A model generated the notes under the pieces. That model searched no databases. It was not told the origin of the DNA and was given only the letters and a program-made list of their open reading frames with translations. A DNA stretch of 60,000 nucleotides from Bolinopsis microptera (lineage: Eukaryota; Ctenophora; Tentaculata; Lobata; Bolinopsidae), in assembly GCF_026151205.1 (NCBI RefSeq), contig NC_087082.1, positions 19,308,494 to 19,368,493 on the forward strand, in the 5' to 3' direction. Shown in pieces: positions 31,956 through 44,509 of the stretch. Position 1 is the first letter of the stretch. Every line of letters begins with the position of its first letter. A program made the translations under genes and the position numbers.

Positions 31956-32138
31956 GTGGTAGCATCGGACAAAGCCCTGTACAAAAAAAAAAGGATGCAA
32001 GCAGTACAAAGACATGCTAGCATCATGATAGTTAGATCTAAAAGCACGGCTCTAGATAATCTGAAGATTATAATAGGGATCAACCCCATTCATCTCAAGA
32101 AAATGTCCATACTAACAGCCAGGAAGTTACAAAAATAG
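31956..32138 (+). pseudogene. Possible retroelement reverse-transcriptase C-terminal remnant
   Basis: A 60-codon frame contains MQAVQRHASIMIVRSKSTA and then LKIIIGINPIHLKK. The order (a QRxA stretch, Ser-Thr, Leu, then a Gly-Ile-x-Pro-Ile motif) resembles the segment after the reverse transcriptase palm in many LINE proteins. No RT catalytic motif is nearby. The match is from memory of family patterns and is weak. Confidence 0.3.
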
Positions 32139-32893
32139 GGAAATGTTCAGGAGCAAGATACTGTGTGGATTCGAGATATATAAACAATAAACATATAATT
32201 ATATGCAAAGGACCAGAGACAAAATTTTCACACCGAGGCAACTGTGTATTATCGTTTTGACGAACACAGAATTAGAATAATTCTATAATAAGGCAAAAAA
32301 AAACGTAGGGAATAAGTAATCGGATTTGGATATATAAGGTGGCCCGATGGACCTGCGTTGTCGATAAAAGTCTGCTCCTTCGCAATATGGACCACTCCCC
32401 TATAATTATGTGTATAAAAAGAGTATATTTTACGCGCTTGACGCTATAAGCCATGTGTTAATTAATTACAGGCTTAGCAACCAGTTTTTGGTGCTTGACG
32501 ACTGTTACACACGGATCAATCATTAATTTAAATGTTATTTTGGTGACACAAGCTTTATAAAATTACCGAGTGATAAAATTCAGCGATTCAAAACAAATAA
32601 AATTATGTTATCAGCTGATACTGATAGACCATAGACTCGTGGCTGATTATTTCTTTATTTAACAATTAATCGACACTGAATGGTAAAAAGCGAATACAAA
32701 GCTGAGAACAGATGGTATTTTACATGTACATTGGAGAAGCAACTAATATCAAAATTGCGGTACGCTTTAATAAGAATCCTACATCAAATAAAAAAGCTCG
32801 AAAGTCGATGGTGCTGTGATGTGTCGAGTAAGCATCAAAATGTATTAGTTTATGTTAGATACAAATAATAACTAAGACGAGACAGAATATTTT
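32139..32893. other. No gene seen
   Basis: AT-rich, with only frames of about 60 codons on both strands and no recognised repeats. Confidence 0.4.
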
Positions 32894-33320
32894 ATCACCA
32901 TGCTGGCAAGCATTACGTCGCCCTTATATTCACAATACTATTACCCCCTATACTATTATATCCCCTTTATTGTTTTCCAGGCATTAAGACTCATCGAAAG
33001 TAGTTTCAGCAGGTATATTTAAGTTCAAAACATTCTAATTCAATTGTTAAAGATGACAGGAATAAGAAATAGTTATCATGTGGAGGTTTTTAAAATTTGC
33101 GCAAAATACGCGCCAGCATGTTATACGAAATTAGGTAAAAAACCCAAAATCGCCATATTCAGGTGCCTTAAATCCATGTTAAAATTGAGTTAGAGATCTG
33201 AAACTTTGCAAGGGCGTCTAGACCTTGTCCCAATCGACTGTTTAAAAATTTCATGTTTTAGGAGTATCGGGAAGTGGGTTTTCTGGAACCCCTGTTTTTA
33301 CAACAGATTGTCGTGAAGTA
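32894..33320 (-). repeat. Dispersed repeat R2, inverted copy
   Basis: Reverse complement of the R2 copies at 7603-8026 and 8048-8466, from ATCACCATGCTGGCAAGC to CAGATTGTCGTGAAGT. It shows several one-base insertions in short homopolymers that the other copies lack. Confidence 0.88.
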
Positions 33321-33354
33321 AAGTATAAGGACACGTTCATTGAAGTTTGGAGGA

Positions 33355-34680
33355 TATGGTAAATATTAGTGACCCTACTAAATGGCACGATGAGATGTAA
33401 ATGTGTCACACTATAAAACTATATAAACCCTCAATGGTTAGGATAATCGTTTCATCCTCTAGATAAACTTTGTCGCATAACGATATCTTTATCAGGACGA
33501 TAAGATATCGCTTAAATGCGGCCGGCAGTGAGTTGGTAAACTTTGTCACACTATAAAAACGTGACGGAGTTTATATGGACCCCTTGTTGCCGTGTTTGAC
33601 AAAATTTTCGAATTTCCAATTCATAGAATAGCTGTATATGACTATTATCTACATATTAAGCGACTTTTTTCTTAAATGGTAGCGCCATGTAAACTCCGTC
33701 ACACATTTAAGAAATTTATATGAGGGATGTTTAATGATATCCTGACAAGAAATGGCCGAATAGTCTAGCATTATTTTGTGAGCTGAATGTGTTTGGAATA
33801 GTCCACATATTTCATTGTTATAGGCAAATACAATACAGAAGGCAGAAATAGGTAAATTTAGTCACATAAATTTGTATGATATCTCAACATGTGTGAAATT
33901 GAGTAAATATTAGTATACCAGCTTAAACACCCTATATTACGTACTATGGATCAATTAACAATATTTCAACCATACGCCGGTCATATAAAATTATTATATG
34001 GGAGTGATATGTTAACATTGGATAAAATTTCAACACCTGAACAGGGTAAAAATTGTAAATTTCGTCACAAAAAAATATTATAACTTTATTTGCTCCGTGT
34101 TGGCAAAATAAACTAGTTTATCGACATAGGATGGTGATAAAGTAAAATTATATCCTATTCGAGGTATGATTCTTCAAAATAGGGGGCAAGAAATGTAAAT
34201 TTCGTCCACATCAGCCCTTGCATTAGTTAGATAGATTTTCTTTCATATTATCAGTCCTTGTTATAGTTAGAATGGATTTACACAGGAAATATAGAAACCC
34301 ATGCCAATTTTTCATCACATTGAAATTATACTGTTGGGGCAGGAAAAGTAAATTTCGTCACATTTCAGTAACTTAGTAAAATTAAAACTCAGCATTGTGA
34401 AACTTGAGTTCTAATTTGCTGAAACAATAAAACCAAAAAAAAAAAATTTCCCGGAAGAAAATTTTTATTTAACGGGTTGGTTCTCAAGTAGGGGGAAGAA
34501 AAGTAATTTTCGTCAATACGTTTTTTAAAAATTTTTATAGTTTTCTTTCTTCAATATCCTTTTTTAGTTAAAGGTTTGTCGGAAAAAAAACCCATGCCAA
34601 ATTTTTTTCCCCCATTGAAATTATACTGTTTGGGGGGGAAAAAAATAAATTTCGTCCAAATTTTGTAAATTGTAAAATTA
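33355..34680 (+). repeat. Degenerate ~150-bp tandem repeat with GTAAATTTCGTCACA core
   Basis: The core recurs at about 33400, 33535, 33690, 33850, 34048, 34195, 34347, 34500 and 34645, a spacing of mostly 135-160 bp (one interval near 200). The sequence between cores is only partly conserved. The segment 34560-34660 is a close copy of 34260-34365 with many stretched homopolymers. Confidence 0.75.
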
Positions 34681-34936
34681 AAATCGCTTGTTAAACTTGA
34701 GTTCTTTTTGAAAAAAATAACCAATATAATTCCCGGAAAAAACTTGAAATTTTTTCCCCAGGTATGGTTTTCAAAATGGGGAAGAAATTTAAATTTTTTG
34801 TTTAAAGGTACGTCATTTAAAATTTAGATTCATTTCTTTCCGGAAAAATTTAAAAACCCCCCCCCCATTTTATAATGTATGTAATATGTTAATACAGATA
34901 TTTCATTTATAATCATTGTTTCCATTTTACTTTTGA

Positions 34937-35340
34937 TGTTTATATTTTTTGGGCGATGTTTAAAACAAGTGCCCTTATTTGAAACAAGTATCCGTGTATC
35001 GTCCTTATTGGTTTCCGAAAATTTTTAACTTATTTCGTGTCGTTTCATTTTGTGACGTTTTACTCAACTGCCCCTTTCTTGAATTTAAAGATCCGTGTTG
35101 TCCCTTATTTGGTTGTCCGCAAAGTGTAACCTATTACCCTTGTTTCTTTTTTGACGTGTTTTTTTAAAAAATGCCCCATTAATTGAATAAACTGTATCCC
35201 GTGATCGTCCTTATATAAATTTTCCCCGCAAAAAAGTAACTTTTTTCGTGTTATCATTTTGGGACGATGTTTACATCAAAAGCCCTAACTGGGAAACAAT
35301 GTTCCGTGTATCGTCCTTTAATAGAGTTTCCGCCTTCCAA
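34937..35340 (+). repeat. Degenerate ~105-bp tandem repeat, about 3-4 units
   Basis: Phrases CCGTGTATCGTCCTTA, then TTTCCG, then TTTCGTGT and GACGATGTTTA, then GCCCTTA, recur in the same order near 34990, 35090, 35195 and 35305. The 62-codon frame at 34979-35167 lies within it. Confidence 0.7.
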
Positions 35341-35904
35341 ACCCCAAACGTTTAAATATTTCGGGAAATTTCCCCGAATTTCAAATTCCATAAATGTGAC
35401 AGAATTTAAATATTTCCCCAAAAACCAAGTGATGTATTGCTAAATTTTCAAACAACATATTTTTTGGGCTGTGATTGGGAGAAAAAACTTAAAAAAAAAA
35501 GATTTAAAGGGTTTTTTGGACACCCAAAAGTAGAAAAGAGGTCTCGTATTTGAGTGTCAAAATTTACGAAATATTTGCCTTTAAAAACCCTTCGATCCGT
35601 GCCCTTTAACCACTGTTGTTTCATTTAAATTTTGATTGACCTTTTCTAATATTTTAGACCAAGGAATGATAATTGGGGAGTTTTGGTAACAGTCACAAAA
35701 AATTGACTTTTTTTTTCATTATAGTGCCTAAAAGCAATAATTTTATTTTTGGCAGTGTTGGGGGGATGGGTCCGTGGTAATGTTCGAACTTTGAACACGT
35801 ATATTAATAGATGCTAAAAAATTTGCACTATCGTCAAAAAGCATTTTGAAATTTTTCCAATATCCTAAACTTTTGAAGTGTCCATTATGTATGTTAGAGC
35901 TTTA

Positions 35905-36345
35905 GCGCAAAATTTTAGCTCATTTAGTGCCTGATTCAAAGTATAAAAGATACAGTTTTTCGAAACCCCAGGTTTTAAAGATAATTGTTTTTACTTTGTT
36001 TACACTATATTGAAAATAATTTATCGTCATCATCTCATTGAGACGTTCAATTAAAATGTTTTTTTTAAATTGATTTTGACAAGTTTTAACTTTTCAAATC
36101 GATTTTAAAAATTAAGGAGTAATTTATCAAAAATTGAATCATTTTCACCCTAGAAATTGTTTTAAAGCATTCTGAAATTTTCCGGGGAAAGTTTTTTCCT
36201 ACCCCTTATCCTTCATAAAAATATTCGCTATTTTTTTTTAAAATGTTTTTTTTTAAAATATTTTAAAAAATACAAAAATTGTGATTAGTTTTTTGGTGTT
36301 GGCCCTCCCTTGGTTGTGGAGCTCAATTTTGTTCTTAAAGGTCTA
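35905..36345 (-). repeat. Dispersed repeat R1, inverted degraded copy
   Basis: In order it matches the reverse complement of about 410 down to 1: GATTCAAAGTATAAAAGATA, TTTTCAAATCGATTTTA, ATTAAGGAGTAATTT, TTGGTGTTGGCCCTCCC. It differs by many single-base changes and by lengthened A/T/C runs. Confidence 0.8.
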
Positions 36346-36369
36346 AATTTGTTTTGGTGTTAATATTCA

Positions 36370-37860
36370 ACAAGACTTGAGAACATCAAAGATCGATTCC
36401 TCTCATCACAAAGATTGATGACCCTCCTTGCATGTTTATTCACCACAATTCAAAAAGCTGTCACTGAATGCATCTCATGTTGGGAATTGTGGGATCCCCG
36501 TTAGGTAAGGCATACTGTTCGCATTGAGAGCGGAGTGATATCAAGCTCTGGAGGTTGGGAATCTGAGCAAGTCTAAACCCCACGTGACCGTCTACTTCTT
36601 GGCGGAACACACGGAACAGAATCCGCTCCCAATTTGTCGTGGAGTTACAAGAGGTCAGACCTTGTCACAAAGAAGCGATAAGTTCCGGCAAGTCAGGAAA
36701 AACTGGGTCAATATTGCCACAAAGTACACCTGCCTGGTACCATAACAAGACGCCACGGAGACACTCTGGCTACAAGCCAGCAAAACGTCCGTCCTGACAA
36801 GAGTAGGGAGTGAGTTTAAGAGGGGGGGGGGGTAGTTACTCCTTTTCCTGGTTATTGCTTTTGTGGGGCAGATGTATACCGTCAGGAGCTTCTGGATTTG
36901 CCTCACTGATTGGAGACAGCAACAATCGGGGAGCACGGTGCTACACCGCTGGTGCTGGATGGCACTGCCACGGTCAAAGTCTGAATGGAACGCGACATGC
37001 ACAGCAAGACAGCTGCCTGACCTGTCCCAAGGTAAGGGGCCTGGTATGGTGTCCCCGTAACTTGCAAAAGCCTTCAACTATGCCAGGATTTATGGCATTC
37101 CTGGGAAAGGGCTGGCAAGGACACATGTTTGAAAAGACTGCCTGCCAGTTCTCTCTGAGAAACGAAATTTGTCAGAGTATTGACAAATGTTCGCCACACA
37201 AAAGGTAACGAGCTGCACCAACCACATAATCTTGGTAAACACAGCTCTTCTAACAACGGGATCGATGTTGAAGAACATGCTTTCTTCTGCTGATACTTAC
37301 AAATTTGTCAGCAATCACGGGCTACAATCGATTCCAACTGAGCAAAGCTCGTACGTCCGGTACGCAGGAGGGACAGAGTCGGCTATGTTCAACAAACTAG
37401 AGAGATAGCCAGGTCAGAGCACCCTGCCACACCCTTCCCTAAAAGTGTAGGATAACCAGAACTCTAGAACCCCAGTGTTATCCAGAAATCCTACAGCTGA
37501 ACAGTAGAAATTAATTGGGTAGTACAGTCCAGTGCGGTAGACTTTCTCCACCTGCTGCTCGTCACCATGAAATGGTTGATGTGCGAAGTACAATATTCAT
37601 GCAGGTTTGCTCCCTCAGTATTCCACGATGAAGTCCGGTTTCACCGTTCCTCTTAATACAAATACGAAGCAGCACTGGCTCTACAGATAGCGAACCTGCT
37701 CCCTAGATTCCTTCTTTTCCGCTCAGCTTGGTATTCATGACTGCCCAATAATGTTGGGCGTTCTTCAGTGGTAGACATTGAATCGTTCCTCGAGGAAGAG
37801 TGTGAATGATGAGTGTGTTTACTCCTCAAATCCTCACGGTTTGTCATTTCTTAAGGGAAG
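36370..37860 (+). other. More GC-rich stretch with a possible compact multi-exon gene
   Basis: This block is visibly less AT-rich than its surroundings. On the plus strand a pyrimidine-rich tract ending GGGGCAG (about 36871) and a strong donor CCCAAG/GTAAGG (about 37031) bound a 160-nt segment. It reads as a cysteine-rich peptide in one frame (GARCYTAGAGWHCHG, then SCLTCPK). A second candidate exon, 37088 to the donor ACAAAAG/GTAACG near 37206, would follow a 55-bp intron, and a third frame runs to a stop at 37408. Overlapping minus-strand frames (36655-37077) are also open, so the strand is not certain. No family is recognised. Confidence 0.25.
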
Positions 37861-40800
37861 AACGCAGGGAAGAACTAATATATTTACTCTTTTGGAGAGG
37901 GTTCATGGTTAAAGGCTCGTAAAGAACCTGCCTTCCTTAATTACGGTACTGATCAGCTTAATTATTTGTTATTAATATTATCATGAAGGTTGAATATTAT
38001 TTTCTTGTATAGTCTTATATATTTGCTACCCCTTACTTCCTATTATAAATTAAATTTGCAATCTTATTTTTATCACATAATATCTCTATCTTAGATCTTG
38101 CTAGACATAATATGAAAGTTATTAAATAAATACCTGAAAACTTATTATTGCTTAATCTTTTTAATTTTATAAAGATTTTAATTTTCATTTATATAAAACA
38201 TTTTATTACTTACGTGTTTTCCTTGTTTACTACTACATTGACTAGTACAATTGTATCTTAGTACCTACCGGAAACAATGATAAATACAATTAAAAATATA
38301 AATCTGCACTCTTTTACTTACTCCTCATTTTGTCGTACATTCGAATAGATTATTAACAAAGCAGGATGAGTCTTAGATAATAATCACAATATTTTTAACT
38401 TTATGACTTCATAAGTATTTAAAGTATTAACATAGAAATGGAGTTTTCCCGCATAAGGCTGATATGGGACACCAACACTAGCTGGGATACTGATCCTGCT
38501 CTGCTCTCTCTGTTCAGTTGTGCTCTCATACCTGTGACCAAACAGGTTATCAATTATACATAAGTGTGACATCATTAAACATACATTATACTTTATCTGT
38601 TATCATAATGTTGTTATATGGCAAGTTCAAGTGGAAGTATACAAATACATAACAAATTATGTCAGTTTTGTTATTTATGTATGTAACATAGTGGACCATC
38701 ACACGGGTTTGTTTTCAGTTTTCCCACACTCATCAGTAATCCAGGATTCTGCCTGGAATGACACAGCTAAATTTCATGTGTGACATGGCAGATGATGGAC
38801 TCATTAAAGAACGCTGGCAGAGCAGATCTGGAGAATGAATGGAAGGATTGTTTAATGAGAACAGCTTCCTGATCCAAACTGTTGGACCACTATATGGGGA
38901 GTGCTATGTTGGCTGTCACTATTTCTTTCTTTTGTAGTTGACTATACTGTCGTCCGACAGTGGCGTACAAGTTAATAAGAAATCAAGAGGAAAATAACAA
39001 TCCTGTAAGTGCTAATATCTTCTGAATTAATATTTGAATTTTTTATATGTCGTCAAGACCATTGCTGAACTGATTTATCATTTATTTATTTGGCACAATC
39101 TTTTAAACCTCTAATTCCAACTGCAGGCAGACAAAAGAAAAGTTCTGGTACATTTAAAAACGGCACTCTACAACATTTCAGTGCTAAAACTTAGTGGTTC
39201 TGACTGTAATATATTACCCGAACACGAGATGGTTGGGCTCACTCGATCCACTGTCTGTTACCCACATTTGGGGAACTTGTTCATCAGATCTGGGCATTTA
39301 AGATCATGGAAGAGTTGGCAATTACTACGGAATAGGTTAGTGCTTCTATACAATAAATTCCGCAGGGTGTGTCCATTGTCCCACTGAGCATAATCTTTTA
39401 CTTGTTTTTGCTATATTTATTTCTTTCCCTGAACATCAAGAAATATTATCTTGTAATGGTAAACATTGGTCTATAATACAGAAATTTTTTTTTTCTGTCC
39501 TATGGCTCCAGACATATATTTTCTCCTTATGCAGGATACTACACATGCCTTCAGTTCTACCATACCAATAAGAAGCATACAATGGACGGCCCCCCATAGT
39601 ATCGTATCGTCTCACTGTGGAACTGGTTGAGCATAACCTAGGAAACATCCTCCCAGTACCAGCGGTCCTTACATCTTCAGGTCTCATCTCTTTGTGGGAT
39701 GATTGGTAAAGCAGCTAGTATTGTATTATGGCAAGGAACATGGTAGTATGCTTACACATGCGTCTAGTTCTGGTAATGAAGTAATGACCTTTAGGCTAAA
39801 ATGTAGCCCAATTTTAATAACACGCAAAGTGACATTTGTTTCTCATACCATACTCTTTCTTACTGTTTAGGTCACTCTGGTACTGTTTAACACAACTGTA
39901 TAGCCAGCGCAGCGGATATCACCTTCCTCTCCTCTAGCAGTGCTGAGGGACAACGACTATCCATCACAAAACGTTAGAGATCAATAATTGGATTCAAATG
40001 TATTTTTATTCCTCTCAATAATCTGTATTACAATCTATATTACTAATATTGGGTATTTCGTACTCGTAGCCTTGAAAACCATAACGTTGATTTACCAGTT
40101 ACCCGTTATCATTACCAGTTTACCATTTACCAGTTACCAGTTATCACCGAAATTACTATTTCCCAGGTTCACTTCTTGGTACGGTACAATGCAATTTCCG
40201 TAGACGTCCTACATGGTACTGATAAAACCCTTCAGTGGCACAGTGATGGGAAGAGACACTTCATAACCTGTACTCTGACACCTGTTGACTGAAACTGTTT
40301 CTGATTAGAGAAGATAGTTGCAAGGTGGAATGACGGGATGAATCAAATGGTCTATTTTCAAGGAAAAATGTCGCTTAAGACTACACTCTTACACATAAAG
40401 CACAAGTTTAAGTGTTTTTTTCGAGAAGTTTTTCATATCCATTTTAATTTTAATTTCTTTTGTTCATAATGATATAGACATTAATAAATATTTTAAACAT
40501 ATATGTATATTGAAGTCTATATGTAATGTACAGACTACAATATATATTATTTTAGAGATATTTTAATATAAACCTTGATCCCGCGATTATTAATACACCA
40601 CCCCTTATATTTTGAGCAAATTTTATTATATTATTAAAAACTTTATTTAGATTTCAGTTTAACTAATTTTTATGCATTTAAATCCATTTTCACATGGACA
40701 TTCATAATTTTTTGTAAATCTAATGACAATGTTTCGGTATTGCAGATTGAACCTAGTTTTGTGGTATGACATAACTTTCTTATACTTTTTAATCTTAAAC

Positions 40801-41100
40801 CATATTGATGATCCAATTTACGCTGTAAGTAACTTTAATTAATCCACTTTTATAATAAAACGTGTCGTTATTGATGGATTTAATTCATACAATTGGTGGT
40901 AAATCCGAGGGAACCTGTTGGTATATTAGAGCCCAGATCAATAATTACAATATAATAGCTAATAATAACTAGCTAGTTTATATAGTGTACTAATTTCTCA
41001 TAATATTCAGTCCATAAGGGAACCTAGTAGCTAAATAAAATTCCAGATGTTCAATTTCCTCCCCCTGAAGACAAATTTTAACATGTGACAATCTCAAAGC
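37861..41100. other. AT-rich stretch, no gene recognised
   Basis: Only short frames, none with a recognised domain, including 39181-39387 (plus), 39436-39687 (minus) and 39988-40203 (plus). The words TTACCAGTTACC/TTTACCA repeat several times at 40093-40146. Possible decayed coding sequence around 38720-38880 could not be assigned. Confidence 0.4.
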
Positions 41101-42200
41101 TTCAGTATTCAGCTTCCCGAAGTCTTGGGTTAGGTAGCAATGGAACTAGTGTGTCTGAAGGACCATTTGAAGGCGAACCATGGGCTATAAAGCGAATTCC
41201 CAGACAAACGTTTACTGATTTAAAGGAATAATGCTTTTCGAACATGGAGAAGCAAACATTAATGAACTCAGATACTTTCGCAGCATGTCCATTCAAAATG
41301 TCATCAGGTATCATCTTTTCGATCGTGATGATTTACTCATTTTCGTGGCTCCTCCCGAATTGGTGCAAGGGAAAATCTTGCAGAATATTATCGACATATG
41401 GCAAGCCCTTGAACCATTACCCTCAGGAGATGGTAGAATCATCATGAGAGTCATTAGTACAGGGAAATTCTTAATGGTATAACACTATTTACACGTTGCG
41501 ATATTCATTCATGGTGATATCAAACCTCAGAATATCTTCTGTCGGACAACAAGTCCTATTCAAGGACATAGCATCCCATGAAATGAAGTTTAACCCAGTA
41601 TTATCTCAGAATTTGGACACAGGCCTAAGAATAGACCCTGGAAAAAGAGTAAAACTGCGATAGATTGTCTTATTGGAACTGAGGGTGGAGGAGGCCCATA
41701 GAATTTGTTGTTAGGCTTGAAGAGATAAACACCAGAAGAATTCTGATGAGATGAGAGAAACAAATAAAAGCCACAAAAGATGTCGACATTTTTGCTTTCG
41801 GAAGCATCATTCAGTATTGATGGCAGAAAAGGACATGAGAAACCGAGAGTTTTTTATATGCATCCCGTTGGCAATGAAAGCAATACGAAATAATAATATA
41901 AAAAAGATCACGACTTGCTATTATTCTAAAAGGTTATCCACAGTGCTTGAAGGAATTTTTAGCTGCCTTACTGAGAGGTATTGTGGTGACACAAATCCCT
42001 CAGGCCGACCTAAAACAAAAGATATAAATGGTCACCTTTCTTCTGGAAACCAAAGCGAAGGTATTATATCATCGAAAAGTTGCTAATTCACATCAATTCA
42101 AGCGATGATTTATGTCAAGCGGCTAGATGACAAATGGAAAAAAATACATCCGAGGTCTTTATGCAAGGAGAAAAGAATGCTGTAAAATATACAAGAAACG
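41100..42200 (+). pseudogene. IRE1-like serine/threonine kinase domain, broken
   Basis: Kinase landmarks occur in the right order on the plus strand but in shifting frames: glycine-rich loop LGLGSNGTSV (about 41124), ATP lysine in WAIKRI (about 41190), helix C and strand beta-4 region with FRSMSIQNVIRYH (about 41270), catalytic loop HGDIKPQNIF (41510-41539), ISEFG in place of DFG (about 41603), a GTEG segment (about 41676), VDIFAFGSI (about 41782) and RPKTKDI (about 42002). In-frame stops and shifts separate them, for example TAA at about 41228. The HGDIKPQN and NVIRYH signatures resemble IRE1-type kinases. The lack of introns across the whole domain would fit a retrocopy; no poly(A) tail or target duplication was confirmed. 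Confidence 0.7.
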
Positions 42201-43007
42201 ACCGTGAAAAGAACAACGGTTATTAATGATACTAACAGATGTTTTATCCATATTATATGCTCTTCTCAAAGATATAAGAAAACATAAACAGCATTATGAC
42301 GGAGATTAAAAAAGATAATTGAAATGATGGTTTGGTATCCGATTTATGGTGAGGGCGCTGAGTGACGATTTGACCGCTTACTTTCACTTTCTTCAAAAAA
42401 TTTTGCAGATTGTTCCAGGTCGTTTAACACGTGTCTATACACGATTCCACGAAAGATTGAGAGCTTATAGAGCGCGAGCGAGAGAGTAGTGATAAGGAGG
42501 ACTCGGGTTGTATTTAACTCCGTGAAAAAGTCTACTGGAATACACTTGACGTAGATATTTCCCCTGACTGGAAATCAAAAGGAAAACAAACCAAGAACTA
42601 CTCTCACCACAACCTAAAAACGTACAACGTGTAAACTGAATACCGCTGTACCAAGACTCACAATCGCTTTGAAGGTTTCTGCAACCTGCCTGCGCTCATA
42701 TAACTACACCATAACTCTAATTATTATCGGAGCCGGAAAGCCCAATCAATTGAATTCAAGAAACATTTTAAGTTTAATTTTTAGAAAATGAAATAGTGGT
42801 TTAATTCTTGTAAATTTTCAACCATATTAAATTATTGCAGAGAAATAATTATGCCATAACTTTTTGCCATAACTTTTTGCATAACTTTTTGCCATAACTT
42901 TTTGCATAACTTTTTTTGCATACAATTTTTTTTATTGGTTTGCTCTTTATCTAATTTAAACATATTATAAAGCCTTTAATTTTCAATATTTCAGAATACA
43001 GACATGA
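42201..43007. other. No gene; short tandem repeat at 42849-42927
   Basis: At 42849-42927 the unit CCATAACTTTTTG is repeated about five times with alternating loss of bases. The remainder shows no feature. Confidence 0.55.
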
Positions 43008-43009
43008 TA

Positions 43010-44507
43010 CGGGTAACGGCCTTACAAAATGACACGAAAAAAGGAGTTGGCTCTGAAATGCACCAAAATGATTTGTTCATGTTTTTATTATCCAGATAAT
43101 GTAGTTTCAACGGTAATGTTTTTCTTCCCGGGGTTGATTTGATTGCAAAAAACCCGTAAAATTTTGGCGATAAAAATTGCCATCTTTAAATCTTCACAAT
43201 GAAACTGCCTTACAAAATGACAATTTCGTTCACGCTGTCATTTTTTAACAGCAGCCATAGACATTTGATTTCACCTAGGACAGTTTAGATAATATAATAG
43301 ATTGAAGATTAGACTAGCTTTTACAGGAAAAAGGATGATAAAAAAAAGTTGGCAATTCGCGTGAGATAGTGCCTTACAAAATGAACAACCCAAAACGGCA
43401 TCACTCACTTCAATCCGATTTGGGAAAAAGTTTCATTAATCTTTCACGTTCTTACTGTTAGTATATATGTTGTTTATATTATACCAGTTCTGTTTTTAAC
43501 CAAAATTTAATTTAAAAAGGAACATTTTTATACTATGAAAAAATTTAAAAAATGCATTTTGTGAGGCCTAAAAATCATTTTTTGTTTTCATAACTTGAAC
43601 ACTGTCAATTTGGTTATATTTGAAATTTTTCTATGACTTGGAAAGATCACTTTTCAGTGTTTTACTAACGTTTTTGACATTTTAGGAGTTGTTATTACTC
43701 TCTGCCTTTCACAAAATAGAACTTTATTCGTTGAGTTTTGAAATCCGAGTTTGACATCAAAGAGTTTGAAATCAAATTTTTGATATCAGAAGTTTCACTT
43801 TTTTAATGTCACGTTAATTGTTAGACTGTCACATATGATATTTTTTTAACTCCTTCCTTGTATTGACTGTCTCTGAACATTTTAGATGATGAAAATAATC
43901 AATCTGAACATGTTCATTTTGTAAGGCATTTCGGTGTCATTTTGTTAGGTCATATTGATCAAAATATGATGATCAAGACTAACACAATTAGCTCATTCAT
44001 GAGCTTACTGGTTGGAAGAATACCAATAAATAGGCAAGTGGCATCCAATATAATATCCATCTTTGTATATAAGATATAGAAAACATGGGGGTCATTGGGG
44101 GTGTGGAGGAATAACAAGGGGGGGGGGGTTCATTGGTGTGTGAGGCTAGGTCATTTTTTTGTCATTTCTTCTACCAAAGTACTAAATCAGTTTTTTGTTA
44201 TCTGACCAGAGTAGTCTTTGATTGACATAAGTCAGGTAGTACCCCTGGTTTTCTGGGGTTAAATTCAAAACAGTGGTCTCCATTCTGGGTAACAGTTAGG
44301 TGGGCAATGAACTGAACAGCAAAATGTCCCATATTATGTAAGAAATTTTGATTATATTCATTATCTTCCGCTTGGAAGTGTTAATTAATGCTTTCCTTTC
44401 ATCAGTAAAGGAATGAGGGTTAATGTATAGGGAACCTAAGCTACAACAGCATGTCTAAGGGGGCTGTCATTTTTGTGAGGCCTGCATTTTGTAAGGCCGA
44501 TAACCCG
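43010..44507. mobile_element. 1.5-kb TA-flanked TIR element with internal motif copies
   Basis: Ends CGGGTAACGGCCTTACAAAA and, inverted, CGGGTTATCGGCCTTACAAA (one extra base and one change), each followed by ATG. TA flanks both sides (43008-43009 and 44508-44509). The motif GCCTTACAAAATGA occurs in the left part (about 43020, 43207, 43371) and, inverted, in the right part (about 43553, 43914, 44465, 44484). No transposase frame. It fits a non-autonomous element of a TA-targeting superfamily such as Tc1/mariner. Confidence 0.85.
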
Positions 44508-44509
44508 TA

